From Candidatus Aerophobota bacterium (GTDB taxonomy: Bacteria > Aerophobota > Aerophobia > Aerophobales > B3-G15), in the NCBI GenBank assembly GCA_011372105.1, contig DRTT01000100.1:1-21355 (forward strand): DNA of 21,355 nt, read 5' to 3'. The translations under genes were made by a program, and so were the position numbers. This document shows, piece by piece, positions 15,072 to 21,355 of the stretch (position 1 is its first letter; the number at the start of each line of letters is the position of its first letter). The notes beneath the pieces were generated by a model. That model made no database searches. It saw only the letters and a list, made by a program, of their open reading frames with translations, and was not told where the DNA came from.

Positions 15072-17000
15072 ATGGCAAGGAAAGTTAGCAATAAAATAAT
15101 TGGTATAGATCTTGGCACCACAAATTCCTGTGTTGCGGTTATGGAGGGGGGTGAGCCCAAGGTAATCCCCAATCAGGAGGGCTCACGAACAACTCCTTCG
15201 GTTGTGGCTTTTACTGAAAAAGGGGAGATGCTTGTTGGTGGACCCGCCAAAAGGCAGGCTATAACCAACCCTGAAAATACCATTTATTCTGTTAAAAGGA
15301 TTATAGGAAGAAGATACGAGGAGGATGCGGTTAAGGAGGCCCAAAAGAGAGTCTCCTACAAGATAGTGCCGGATTCCCAGGGAAGAGCCGCAGTTAAAGT
15401 TAACAGGGGTATATTTTTGCCTCAGGAAATCTCTGCAAGAATTCTGCAGAAGATGAAGCAGATTGCAGAAGACTATCTTGGAGAAGAGGTTACAAGAGCG
15501 GTAATAACTGTGCCCGCCTACTTTAATGATGCTCAGCGTCAGGCTACAAAGGATGCAGGAGCAATAGCAGGGCTTAAGGTGGAGCGTATAATTAACGAGC
15601 CAACTGCCGCAGCTATGGCTTATGGACTTGACAAAAAGGGAGAGAAAAAAATAGCTGTTTATGATCTTGGAGGAGGAACTTTTGATATTTCCATTCTTGA
15701 GGTTGGAGACAATGTGATAGAGGTTCTTGCTACAAATGGTGATACCTATCTTGGAGGAGATGATTTTGACCAGAGAATTATAGACTGGATAGCCGACAAT
15801 TTCCAGAAAGAACATGGGATAGATCTTCGCAAAGACAGAATGGCTCTTCAGAGATTAAAGGAGGCTGCGGAAAAGGCTAAGTGTGAACTCTCCTCTACAA
15901 TGGAGACGCAGATAAATCTCCCATTTATAACTGCTGATCAGTCAGGACCAAAGCACCTTAATATAACCTTAACAAGGTCAAAACTTGAACAGCTGACAGA
16001 GGATTTAATTGAGAGAACTCTTGAGCCATGTCGTCAGGCTCTTGCTGATGCAAAGCTTAAGCCCTCTGATATAGACGAGGTGATTCTTGTAGGTGGCCAG
16101 ACCAGAATGCCTAAAGTCCAGCAAAAGGTTAAAGAATTTTTTGGAAAGGAACCTCATAAAGGAGTTAATCCAGATGAGGTTGTGGCAATAGGTGCTGCTA
16201 TTCAGGGAGGAGTTCTTGCAGGAGAGGTTAAGGATATACTCCTTCTTGATGTTACACCTTTGTCTCTTGGTATTGAAACTCTTGGTGGTGTTTTCACCAA
16301 GTTAATTGAAAGAAATACAACTATTCCAACAAGGGTTAGCAAGATATTCACAACTGCCGAGGATAATCAGACAGCTGTCGACATTCATGTTCTCCAGGGA
16401 GAAAGACCTATGGCAAAAGACAACAGGACTCTCGGGAGATTTCAGCTTACAGGAATTCCTCCTGCACCTCGTGGTGTTCCTCAGATAGAGGTCACCTTTG
16501 ATATAGATGCAAATGGTATTCTTCACGTCAGTGCAAAGGATAAGGCCACAGGAAGGGAGCAGAGTATCACCATAAGGGATACAGGTGCTCTTTCTGAGGA
16601 GGAAAGAGAGAGAATGATTCGTGAAGCTCAGGAACACGCAGAGGAGGACAGAAGAAGAAGAGAACTTGTGGAGGCGAGGAATCAGGCAGATAGCATTATC
16701 TACGATGTAGAAAAAGCTTTAAGGGAATATGGAGATAAGTTAAGTGAGGCAGAAAGAAAAGAAATCCAGGATGCCATTGAGGATTTAAGACGGAGTATGC
16801 AGGGTGAAAATACACAGGAGATCAGGGATAAGATAACAAAGTTAAGTCAGGTGGCTCAGAAGCTTGGGCAGGCTCTTTATCAAAAGACTTCTCAAGGACA
16901 GGGGCAGGAAGGTGCTGCGACCGGCTTCAAGCAAAAGGAAGAAGGTAAAAAGGGAAAAGACGAAGATATAACTGATGCTGATTACAGGGTAGAAGAGTAA
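15072..17000 (+). CDS. dnaK: Molecular chaperone DnaK (Hsp70)
   Basis: A 642-residue Hsp70. The ATPase domain (1 to about 385) has [10 protein letters not shown] (11-20), DLGGGTFD (198-205) and VGGQTRMP (340-347). The interdomain linker [10 protein letters not shown] (388-397) leads to the beta-sandwich peptide-binding domain and the helical lid (about 510-605). The tail ends in an acidic [11 protein letters not shown], a loose version of the usual DADFEEVDD end. DnaK folds and protects proteins in the cytoplasm with DnaJ and GrpE, whose genes flank it. Its ribosome-binding site AAGGAGGTAA is the strongest in the window and may be controlled by upstream RNA structure. The dnaJ gene follows after 28 bases. 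Confidence 0.98.
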   Translation: MARKVSNKIIGIDLGTTNSCVAVMEGGEPKVIPNQEGSRTTPSVVAFTEKGEMLVGGPAKRQAITNPENTIYSVKRIIGRRYEEDAVKEAQKRVSYKIVPDSQGRAAVKVNRGIFLPQEISARILQKMKQIAEDYLGEEVTRAVITVPAYFNDAQRQATKDAGAIAGLKVERIINEPTAAAMAYGLDKKGEKKIAVYDLGGGTFDISILEVGDNVIEVLATNGDTYLGGDDFDQRIIDWIADNFQKEHGIDLRKDRMALQRLKEAAEKAKCELSSTMETQINLPFITADQSGPKHLNITLTRSKLEQLTEDLIERTLEPCRQALADAKLKPSDIDEVILVGGQTRMPKVQQKVKEFFGKEPHKGVNPDEVVAIGAAIQGGVLAGEVKDILLLDVTPLSLGIETLGGVFTKLIERNTTIPTRVSKIFTTAEDNQTAVDIHVLQGERPMAKDNRTLGRFQLTGIPPAPRGVPQIEVTFDIDANGILHVSAKDKATGREQSITIRDTGALSEEERERMIREAQEHAEEDRRRRELVEARNQADSIIYDVEKALREYGDKLSEAERKEIQDAIEDLRRSMQGENTQEIRDKITKLSQVAQKLGQALYQKTSQGQGQEGAATGFKQKEEGKKGKDEDITDADYRVEE

Positions 17001-17028
17001 GCTTTTGATAATGATATGGTGACAGGAA

Positions 17029-18186
17029 GTGGCAAAGAGAGATTACTATGAGATTTTAGGGGTACCAAGGGATGCCTCTCCTGAAGAGATAAAAAAGGCC
17101 TACAGGCGCCTTGCTATAAAGTATCATCCAGATAGAAACCCTGATAATCCAAAGGAAGCAGAGGAAAAGTTTAAGGAGATTGCCGAGGCTTATAAGGTTC
17201 TGTCTGATCCTGAAAAAAGAAGAATTTATGACCAGTATGGTCATGCTGGTCTTGAGGCAGGAGTTGGTGCAGGTGCGGAGGGAGGCGGATTTGGTTTTGA
17301 CTTTGACCCCTTTAAGATATTTGAGGAAGTTTTTGGAGGAGAGGATATATTTGGTGATAGTATATTTGGAGACTTTTTTGGGAGAACCACGGCAACGCGC
17401 AGGAAAAGAGCTCAGAAAGGAGCCTCTCTTCAGTATACTCTGGAGGTAGATTTTGAGGAGGCAGTGAGAGGAAGTGAGAAGGAAATTTCGGTTACACGGT
17501 ATGAGGTGTGTGACAGGTGTGGTGGAGAGGGAACAGAACCCGGTTATCATCCGGAATCCTGTCCTACATGTGGAGGAACAGGTTATATCCAGACAAGGCA
17601 AGGGTTTTTCTCTTTCACTCGCACCTGCACTCACTGCCAGGGAAGGGGAACAATTATAAGAAGACCCTGTCGCACCTGTCATGGCACAGGAAGAGTCAGG
17701 AAGACAAGAAAAATAGTAGTGAGGGTTCCACCTGGCGTTGATGATGGGACCATCCTGAGATTGAGGGGAGAGGGAGAGGCAGGAATTGAAGGGGGAGAGA
17801 GAGGGGATCTTTTTGTAAAAATAAAGGTGAGGCCTCACCCTGTTTTTTCAAGGGAAGGAGATGATGTGGTGGTTGAGGTTCCAATAAGTTTTGCTCTTGC
17901 TGCATTAGGAGGGGAGATATCAGTTCCTACTATTGATGGTAAGGTGAAGCTTAAAATACCTGCGGGAACCCAGAGTGGTAAAATATTCCGTTTGAGAGGA
18001 AAGGGAATCCCTCACCTTAACTTACCTGGAAGAGGTGATCAGTTTGTCAGAGTTATTGTTGAGACTCCTGTTAATCTTACCTCTGAACAAAAACAGCTTC
18101 TTAAAAGATTTGATGAGCTTGGTAGGGAGAGAAATCATCCCCGGATGAAGGAGTTTTTTAAAAAAGTTAAAAGTCTTTTTGGATAA
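17029..18186 (+). CDS. dnaJ: Chaperone protein DnaJ (type I Hsp40)
   Basis: A 385-residue class I J-protein. The J-domain (about 4-69) carries HPD (33-35). A Gly/Phe-rich region (about 71-118) contains several GFDF/FGD units. Four zinc-finger repeats of CxxCxGxG begin at cysteines 161, 178, 200 and 214. The C-terminal substrate-binding and dimerisation domain follows. DnaJ delivers clients to DnaK and stimulates its ATPase. The start is GTG (17029), giving the standard [13 protein letters not shown]-terminus; the ribosome-binding site is weak (GGTGA or AGGA close by), suggesting lower expression than dnaK or dependence on coupling. It is the third gene of the chaperone operon, 35 bases before mtaB. 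Confidence 0.98.
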   Translation: MAKRDYYEILGVPRDASPEEIKKAYRRLAIKYHPDRNPDNPKEAEEKFKEIAEAYKVLSDPEKRRIYDQYGHAGLEAGVGAGAEGGGFGFDFDPFKIFEEVFGGEDIFGDSIFGDFFGRTTATRRKRAQKGASLQYTLEVDFEEAVRGSEKEISVTRYEVCDRCGGEGTEPGYHPESCPTCGGTGYIQTRQGFFSFTRTCTHCQGRGTIIRRPCRTCHGTGRVRKTRKIVVRVPPGVDDGTILRLRGEGEAGIEGGERGDLFVKIKVRPHPVFSREGDDVVVEVPISFALAALGGEISVPTIDGKVKLKIPAGTQSGKIFRLRGKGIPHLNLPGRGDQFVRVIVETPVNLTSEQKQLLKRFDELGRERNHPRMKEFFKKVKSLFG

Positions 18187-18221
18187 TCCTGCCATTTTTA
18201 AAACATTAAAACAGAGGTAAG

Positions 18222-19514
18222 ATGCCAAGGGTAGCTTTTGCAACAATTGGATGCAAGGTTAACCAGTATGAGACACAACTTATGAGGGAAAGGCTTGAAA
18301 GAGCTGGATTTGAGGTTGTTCCTTTCTCCTCCCTGGCTGATGTCTACATTGTGAATACCTGCAGTGTGACAGAGGAAGCTGACAAAAAGTCAATGCAGGC
18401 TGTAAAAAAAGCCCTTTTAAAAAATAAGCTGGCTAAAATATATGTAACAGGATGCTTTGTGGAGGCAGAATCCTGTAAAATAAAAAATAAATATCCTGAG
18501 GTTAAGATTGTAAGAAATATTGACAAGCTCAGGATAGAGAAAATCCTTTTGCCAGAAGTGCAGCTTAATGGTGATTTTACAATTCATAGGTTTTTTTCTC
18601 ATGATAGGGCTTTTGTTAAGGTGGAGGATGGATGTGACAGATTTTGCACCTACTGCAGGATTCCCTATGTGAGAGGTAAAAAGATAAGGAGCAGAAAACC
18701 TGAGGAGATTATTTCAGAAATTAAAAATCTTTATGCTGCAGGTTACAGAGAGATTGTTTTAACAGGTGTTAACCTTGCCTTATACGGGAAGGATTTTAAT
18801 TCTTCTCTTGTCTTACTTCTGGAGAAAATTTTGCCCTTTTTGAGCGAGGATGTGAGGATAAGACTTAGCTCTCTTGAGCCCCATCTTATCCCGGAGGGAC
18901 TTTTGGAACTTATGGCAGGAACAGAGCTTATCTGTCCTCACCTTCATCTTTCCTTTCAAAGTGGGGATGATGAAATTTTAAAAAGAATGGGAAGAGGCTA
19001 CACCACATCATGGCTTAAAAGTCTTATAGAAAAGTTCAGGAAGAGGATACCTGAGATTGGAATAACAGGTGATGTCATAGTTGGTTTTCCCGGGGAAAAG
19101 GAGGAAAATTTTCAGAGGACTTTGCAATTTGTGAAGGATGCAGGATTTCACAGATTGCACGTCTTTCGCTTTTCTCCTCGTCCCGAGACCCCTGCTTCCA
19201 GAATGAAGGGAAAGGTCAGAGAAAGTGTGAAAAAAGAAAGAAGCAGAATTTTAAGAGAGACTTTTCTTGATACCTCAAAGGAATTTATAAAAAAATTTAC
19301 AGGAAAAACTTTACCTGTGCTGGTAGAAAGCAAACCCGATTTAAAGACAGGTTACCCTGCAGGGTACACCCATAATTATATAAAGGTTCTTATAACCTCC
19401 TGTAAAGAGAGTCTTGACAAAATTAAGGGGAAAATTTTACCTGTCAGGATAGTTCAGGCTGAAAGAGGATATGCTCTGGGAGAGATTGAGAAGGTTTTTT
19501 CAGAGAAAGTTTAA
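18222..19514 (+). CDS. mtaB: tRNA (t6A37) methylthiotransferase MtaB
   Basis: A 430-residue radical SAM methylthiotransferase. The N-terminal UPF0004 domain begins TIGCKVNQYETQ (8-19), the signature separating MtaB from MiaB and RimO, with cluster cysteines C11, C47 and C78. The radical SAM cluster is C138-x3-C142-x2-C145 in GCDRFCTYCRIPYVRG. GDVIVGFPGE and the HVFRFSPRPETPA stretch follow, and a C-terminal TRAM-like segment covers about 370-430. It converts N6-threonylcarbamoyladenosine at position 37 of ANN-decoding tRNAs into its 2-methylthio form, helping accurate decoding. The ATG follows AGAGGTAAG. The gene is often found just after dnaJ in many bacteria, as here. hisD starts 10 bases after its stop. 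Confidence 0.95.
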   Translation: MPRVAFATIGCKVNQYETQLMRERLERAGFEVVPFSSLADVYIVNTCSVTEEADKKSMQAVKKALLKNKLAKIYVTGCFVEAESCKIKNKYPEVKIVRNIDKLRIEKILLPEVQLNGDFTIHRFFSHDRAFVKVEDGCDRFCTYCRIPYVRGKKIRSRKPEEIISEIKNLYAAGYREIVLTGVNLALYGKDFNSSLVLLLEKILPFLSEDVRIRLSSLEPHLIPEGLLELMAGTELICPHLHLSFQSGDDEILKRMGRGYTTSWLKSLIEKFRKRIPEIGITGDVIVGFPGEKEENFQRTLQFVKDAGFHRLHVFRFSPRPETPASRMKGKVRESVKKERSRILRETFLDTSKEFIKKFTGKTLPVLVESKPDLKTGYPAGYTHNYIKVLITSCKESLDKIKGKILPVRIVQAERGYALGEIEKVFSEKV

Positions 19515-19520
19515 GGAGGA
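19513..19520 (+). promoter_or_regulatory. Ribosome-binding site fixing the TTG start of hisD
   Basis: AAGGAGGA, which overlaps the mtaB stop TAA, lies 4 bases before a TTG at 19525 that is in frame with hisD. The alternative upstream ATG at 19471, inside mtaB, has no such site and would add 18 residues not found in HisD proteins. Confidence 0.75.
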
Positions 19521-19524
19521 TTTT

Positions 19525-20484
19525 TTGAGAAAACCTGTAAAGATAAAAGATATTGGTGAGAAGGAATACGAAAATCTCATAAAAAGGTCTTTTCTTCAGT
19601 TTGAAAAAGTCCTTCCCCGCGTAATTTCCATAGTGAATGAGGTAAAAGATAGGGGAGATGAGGCTTTTTTGGAATTTACCGAGAAATTTGATGGTGTGAG
19701 ACTTTCCTCTGACTCTTTGATTTTAACAGATGATGAGGTTAAAAAAGCCTACAGAAATCTTCCTTCTTCTTTGGTCTCCTCTCTTAAAAGAATGTGTCAG
19801 CAGGTGAGGTTCTTTCATCAAAATCAGCTTGAGAGAAGAAAAAACTGGTCCTGTAAAGGTGAAAAATACGGTGATTATACCCTGGGAGAGTTTTTCTCTC
19901 CTGTAGAGAAAGCTGCAATATATGTCCCTGGAGGAAAAGCAAGCTATCCTTCCACTGCAGTAATGGGATGTATTCCTGCAAAACTTGCAGGTGTTAAGGA
20001 AGTTGTTGTTTGCAGTCCTCCCTCATCTGGAGGGGAAATCTTACCTGAAGTTGTGGTTGCAGCTCACCTTGCAGGTGCTGATTTGATTGTTAAGGGAGGA
20101 GGAGCGCAGGCTGTTGCTGCTCTTGCCTTTGGAACCTCTACCTTCCCCAGGGTGGACCTTATAGCAGGACCCGGCAACATATATGTTACCTGTGCAAAGG
20201 CTTATCTTGCAAGTCTTGGAGAGATTGGTATTGACTGTCCTGCAGGACCAAGCGAGGTTTTAATCATAGCAGATAATTCTGCTCCCCCGGATTATATTGT
20301 ATGGGATATGCTATCTCAAGCAGAACATGATGAGGCATCCTTCAGTGTCCTTGTTACAACCTCACGAAAGCTTGCCTTTGATGTGTGGGAGAGATTGGGA
20401 AGGGAGGCAAATTCTTGCAAAAGAAAAAAGATAATTCTCTCCTCTCTTGAAAAGAACAGTTTTATTCTTTTGCAGAGAATTTAG
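19525..20484 (+). CDS. hisD: Histidinol dehydrogenase, N-terminal 319 codons (frameshifted gene)
   Basis: From a TTG start behind AAGGAGGA, this frame encodes the first three quarters of HisD. It includes the NAD-binding region IYVPGGKASYPS (132-143), VKGGGAQAVAALAFGT (189-204), AGPGNIYV (214-221) and the zinc ligands Q265 and H268 in SQAEHDE (264-270). Homology stops after NSFILL (311-316) and the frame ends at a TAG (20482-20484). The rest of the enzyme continues in the -1 frame (next entry). Histidinol dehydrogenase carries out the last two oxidation steps of histidine synthesis. Adding one T to the TTTT run at 20468-20471 restores a continuous protein of about 435 residues, E. coli length. 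No other histidine gene is in the window; the gene is cotranscribed with mtaB. Confidence 0.93.
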   Translation: MRKPVKIKDIGEKEYENLIKRSFLQFEKVLPRVISIVNEVKDRGDEAFLEFTEKFDGVRLSSDSLILTDDEVKKAYRNLPSSLVSSLKRMCQQVRFFHQNQLERRKNWSCKGEKYGDYTLGEFFSPVEKAAIYVPGGKASYPSTAVMGCIPAKLAGVKEVVVCSPPSSGGEILPEVVVAAHLAGADLIVKGGGAQAVAALAFGTSTFPRVDLIAGPGNIYVTCAKAYLASLGEIGIDCPAGPSEVLIIADNSAPPDYIVWDMLSQAEHDEASFSVLVTTSRKLAFDVWERLGREANSCKRKKIILSSLEKNSFILLQRI

Positions 20485-20831
20485 AAGAAGCTGTAAATTT
20501 TGCCAATAAATTTGCCCCTGAACATCTTGAGATTATAACAGGGGACCCTGAAAAGCTTCTGCCTTTTATAAAAAATGCAGGCTCTGTATTCCTTGGTCCT
20601 TTTTCACCTGTTGCTGCAGGGGACTATTTCACAGGATGCAATCATATTTTACCAACAGGTGGAAGTGCAAGGTTTTTATCAGGGCTTTCGGTTGATACCT
20701 TCCTTAAGAGAATATCCTACCAGAAACTTTCCCTGGATACCCTTTTAAAGATGAAAGAACATATAGAGAAAATTGCTCTTCAAGAAGGGCTTGAAGCTCA
20801 TCTGAAGTCAATTGAGGCTCGCCTTGAATAA
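20451..20831 (+). pseudogene. hisD: Histidinol dehydrogenase, displaced C-terminal part
   Basis: This is the -1 frame relative to the upstream part of hisD, open from just after a TGA at 20448-20450 to the TAA at 20829-20831. From codon 20472 it reads AENLEEAVNFANKFAPEHLE, then GSVFLGPFSPVAAGDYFTG and a final EGLEAHL. It carries the catalytic Glu-His (APEHLE), the zinc-ligand Asp (AAGDYF) and the last zinc-ligand His (EAHL) of HisD. Without this part the N-terminal product would be inactive. All residues look conserved, so the break is either very recent or a base-calling error. The start coordinate is the first possible junction point, not a real translation start. Confidence 0.88.
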
Positions 20832-20841
20832 ATAAAGTTTC

Positions 20842-20869
20842 TTGCCATTTTCCCTTTATTTTGTATTAT
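20842..20869 (+). promoter_or_regulatory. Predicted sigma-70 promoter before the SprA-like gene
   Basis: TTGCCA (20842-20847, 5 of 6) and TATTAT (20864-20869, 5 of 6) lie 16 bases apart in the 79-base gap after hisD. The expected start is near 20876. An AT-only inverted repeat (AAATAAAG at 20830-20837 with CTTTATTT at 20854-20861) overlaps it and could be a weak terminator of the upstream operon. Confidence 0.5.
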
Positions 20870-20910
20870 GGGCAAAGATAAATCACATCTTGTTAGAAGG
20901 TGTTTGTGAA

Positions 20911-21355
20911 TTGAACAGGAGAAAAAAGGAGGTATGTTTTACTTTTTTATTCATCCTGTTATTCCTTTTAAAAGCTTTTCTACCTGCCTTTCCCTCCTCC
21001 AGTGAAAACTTAAACTTTTCTCTCAGTGATGAGGGAATCTTTGATGGGTCTTGTTCCCTGAATACTGATTTTTCTTCCGGCAATTTTAATAACCTCACAT
21101 CCTTCTCTCTGAGAAAAGGGATAATAGATACATCTTTACCGGGAGAATCCCATCTTACAATAAGGGGGAGAAAAGTTATAGGTTTAAAGTACACAAGATT
21201 TAACTATTTGTCCTCTCAGGCAAGAGAGGAGGAACCTTCCTCAAGCACAGAAGTTGAACAGGAATTGCAAATTCATGCAAGAGGAAAAGTAGGAAAGAAA
21301 ATATCTGTGAATCTTGACTATGATGATACTGCTCCAAGGACAGAACAGCAGAGAT
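20911..21355 (+). CDS. Secreted SprA-like surface/outer-membrane protein, N-terminal part
   Basis: The frame is open to the right edge; 148 codons are visible. From a TTG at 20911 the protein starts NRRKKE, then a hydrophobic core of about 14 residues (CFTFLFILLFLL and neighbours) and a cleavage-like AFPSSS: a clear signal peptide. AGAAGG lies 10 bases upstream. A strong-looking AAAGGAGGT before an ATG at 20934 is in another frame that stops after 23 codons, so it is disregarded. The mature part is rich in Ser, Asn and beta-prone residues. LTIRGRKVIGLKY (82-94) and VEQELQIHARGKVGKKISVN (115-134) followed by LDYDDT (135-140) resemble the repeated G-K-V-x-x-x-I-x-V-x-x-D-Y-x-D pattern at the start of SprA-type large outer-membrane proteins. 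Family assignment is from pattern memory and is moderate. Confidence 0.6.
   Translation, partial: MNRRKKEVCFTFLFILLFLLKAFLPAFPSSSENLNFSLSDEGIFDGSCSLNTDFSSGNFNNLTSFSLRKGIIDTSLPGESHLTIRGRKVIGLKYTRFNYLSSQAREEEPSSSTEVEQELQIHARGKVGKKISVNLDYDDTAPRTEQQR

Noticed and set aside
15183..15815. Long open frame on the strand opposite dnaK
   Set aside because: It has the low-complexity composition of an antisense shadow of a conserved gene, no recognisable domain and no ribosome-binding site.
17056..17838. Long open frame of 260 codons opposite dnaJ
   Set aside because: A shadow of the well-conserved dnaJ gene; Ser/Leu-rich, with no family resemblance.
19471..19524. Upstream ATG as the hisD start
   Set aside because: It lies inside mtaB, has no ribosome-binding site and adds residues not found in HisD.
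20424..20430. A AAA AAG heptamer in hisD in the correct phase, the classical -1 programmed frameshift site
   Set aside because: After a -1 slip here the frame meets TGA at 20448-20450, before the displaced C-terminal HisD sequence starts, so it cannot rejoin the two halves.
20830..20861. AT-only inverted repeat after hisD as an intrinsic terminator
   Set aside because: The stem has one G-C pair only, the loop is 16 bases and the T-run is interrupted; it also overlaps a better promoter prediction.
20934..21004. ATG with a strong AAAGGAGGT site upstream, as an alternative start for the last gene
   Set aside because: It is in a different frame and stops after 23 codons; the signal peptide and the long conserved frame fit the TTG at 20911. 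An extra base in the T-run could join them, but no such assumption is needed.

Overview
The window looks like chromosomal DNA of an AT-rich, uncultured diderm bacterium. LpxA (first step of lipid A synthesis), UppP and the start of a secreted SprA-like surface protein imply an outer membrane. Several genes use TTG starts behind good ribosome-binding sites. A fused hexulose-phosphate synthase/RraA protein, a compact-cluster iron-sulfur flavoprotein and an AmrS radical SAM enzyme are typical of anaerobic or deep-branching lineages. The phylum cannot be fixed from this sequence alone; candidate phyla such as Aerophobota or Omnitrophota are only a guess. Almost all genes are recognisable housekeeping genes. 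I see no tRNA, rRNA, CRISPR array, IS element or phage gene.

Layout. (1) Positions 2-1503, plus strand: the end of a membrane flippase-like gene is coupled by ATGA to a GT4 glycosyltransferase, followed by a well-formed promoter and the hps-rraA fusion (1564-2856). (2) Positions 2864-14278, minus strand: eleven tightly packed genes in transcription order amrS, gatB, argF, nfi, argG, purB, lpxA, uppP, hflX, an iron-sulfur flavoprotein gene and a CNNM/CorC gene. Most neighbours overlap or lie within 5 bases. The one real gap (48 bases, before hflX) holds a good internal promoter. (3) Positions 14279-14388: a divergent control region with a 7-bp palindrome between the two promoters. (4) Positions 14389 to the end, plus strand: grpE, dnaK, dnaJ, mtaB, hisD, then a new promoter and the first 148 codons of a secreted SprA-like protein that runs off the window.

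How the genes work together. grpE-dnaK-dnaJ encode the Hsp70 chaperone machine. The minus-strand cluster mixes tRNA-dependent amidation (gatB), arginine synthesis (argF, argG, no argH), purine synthesis (purB), inosine repair (nfi), envelope building (lpxA, uppP) and ribosome rescue (hflX), and is best read as one long growth operon. hisD carries a single-base frameshift that separates its catalytic Glu-His from its N-terminal part; this is either a sequencing error or a recent inactivation.

The most interesting non-coding signals are in the chaperone operon: a long hairpin over the last codons of grpE, a second hairpin that could mask the dnaK ribosome-binding site (a candidate RNA thermometer), and the palindromic divergent promoter that has no CIRCE element.
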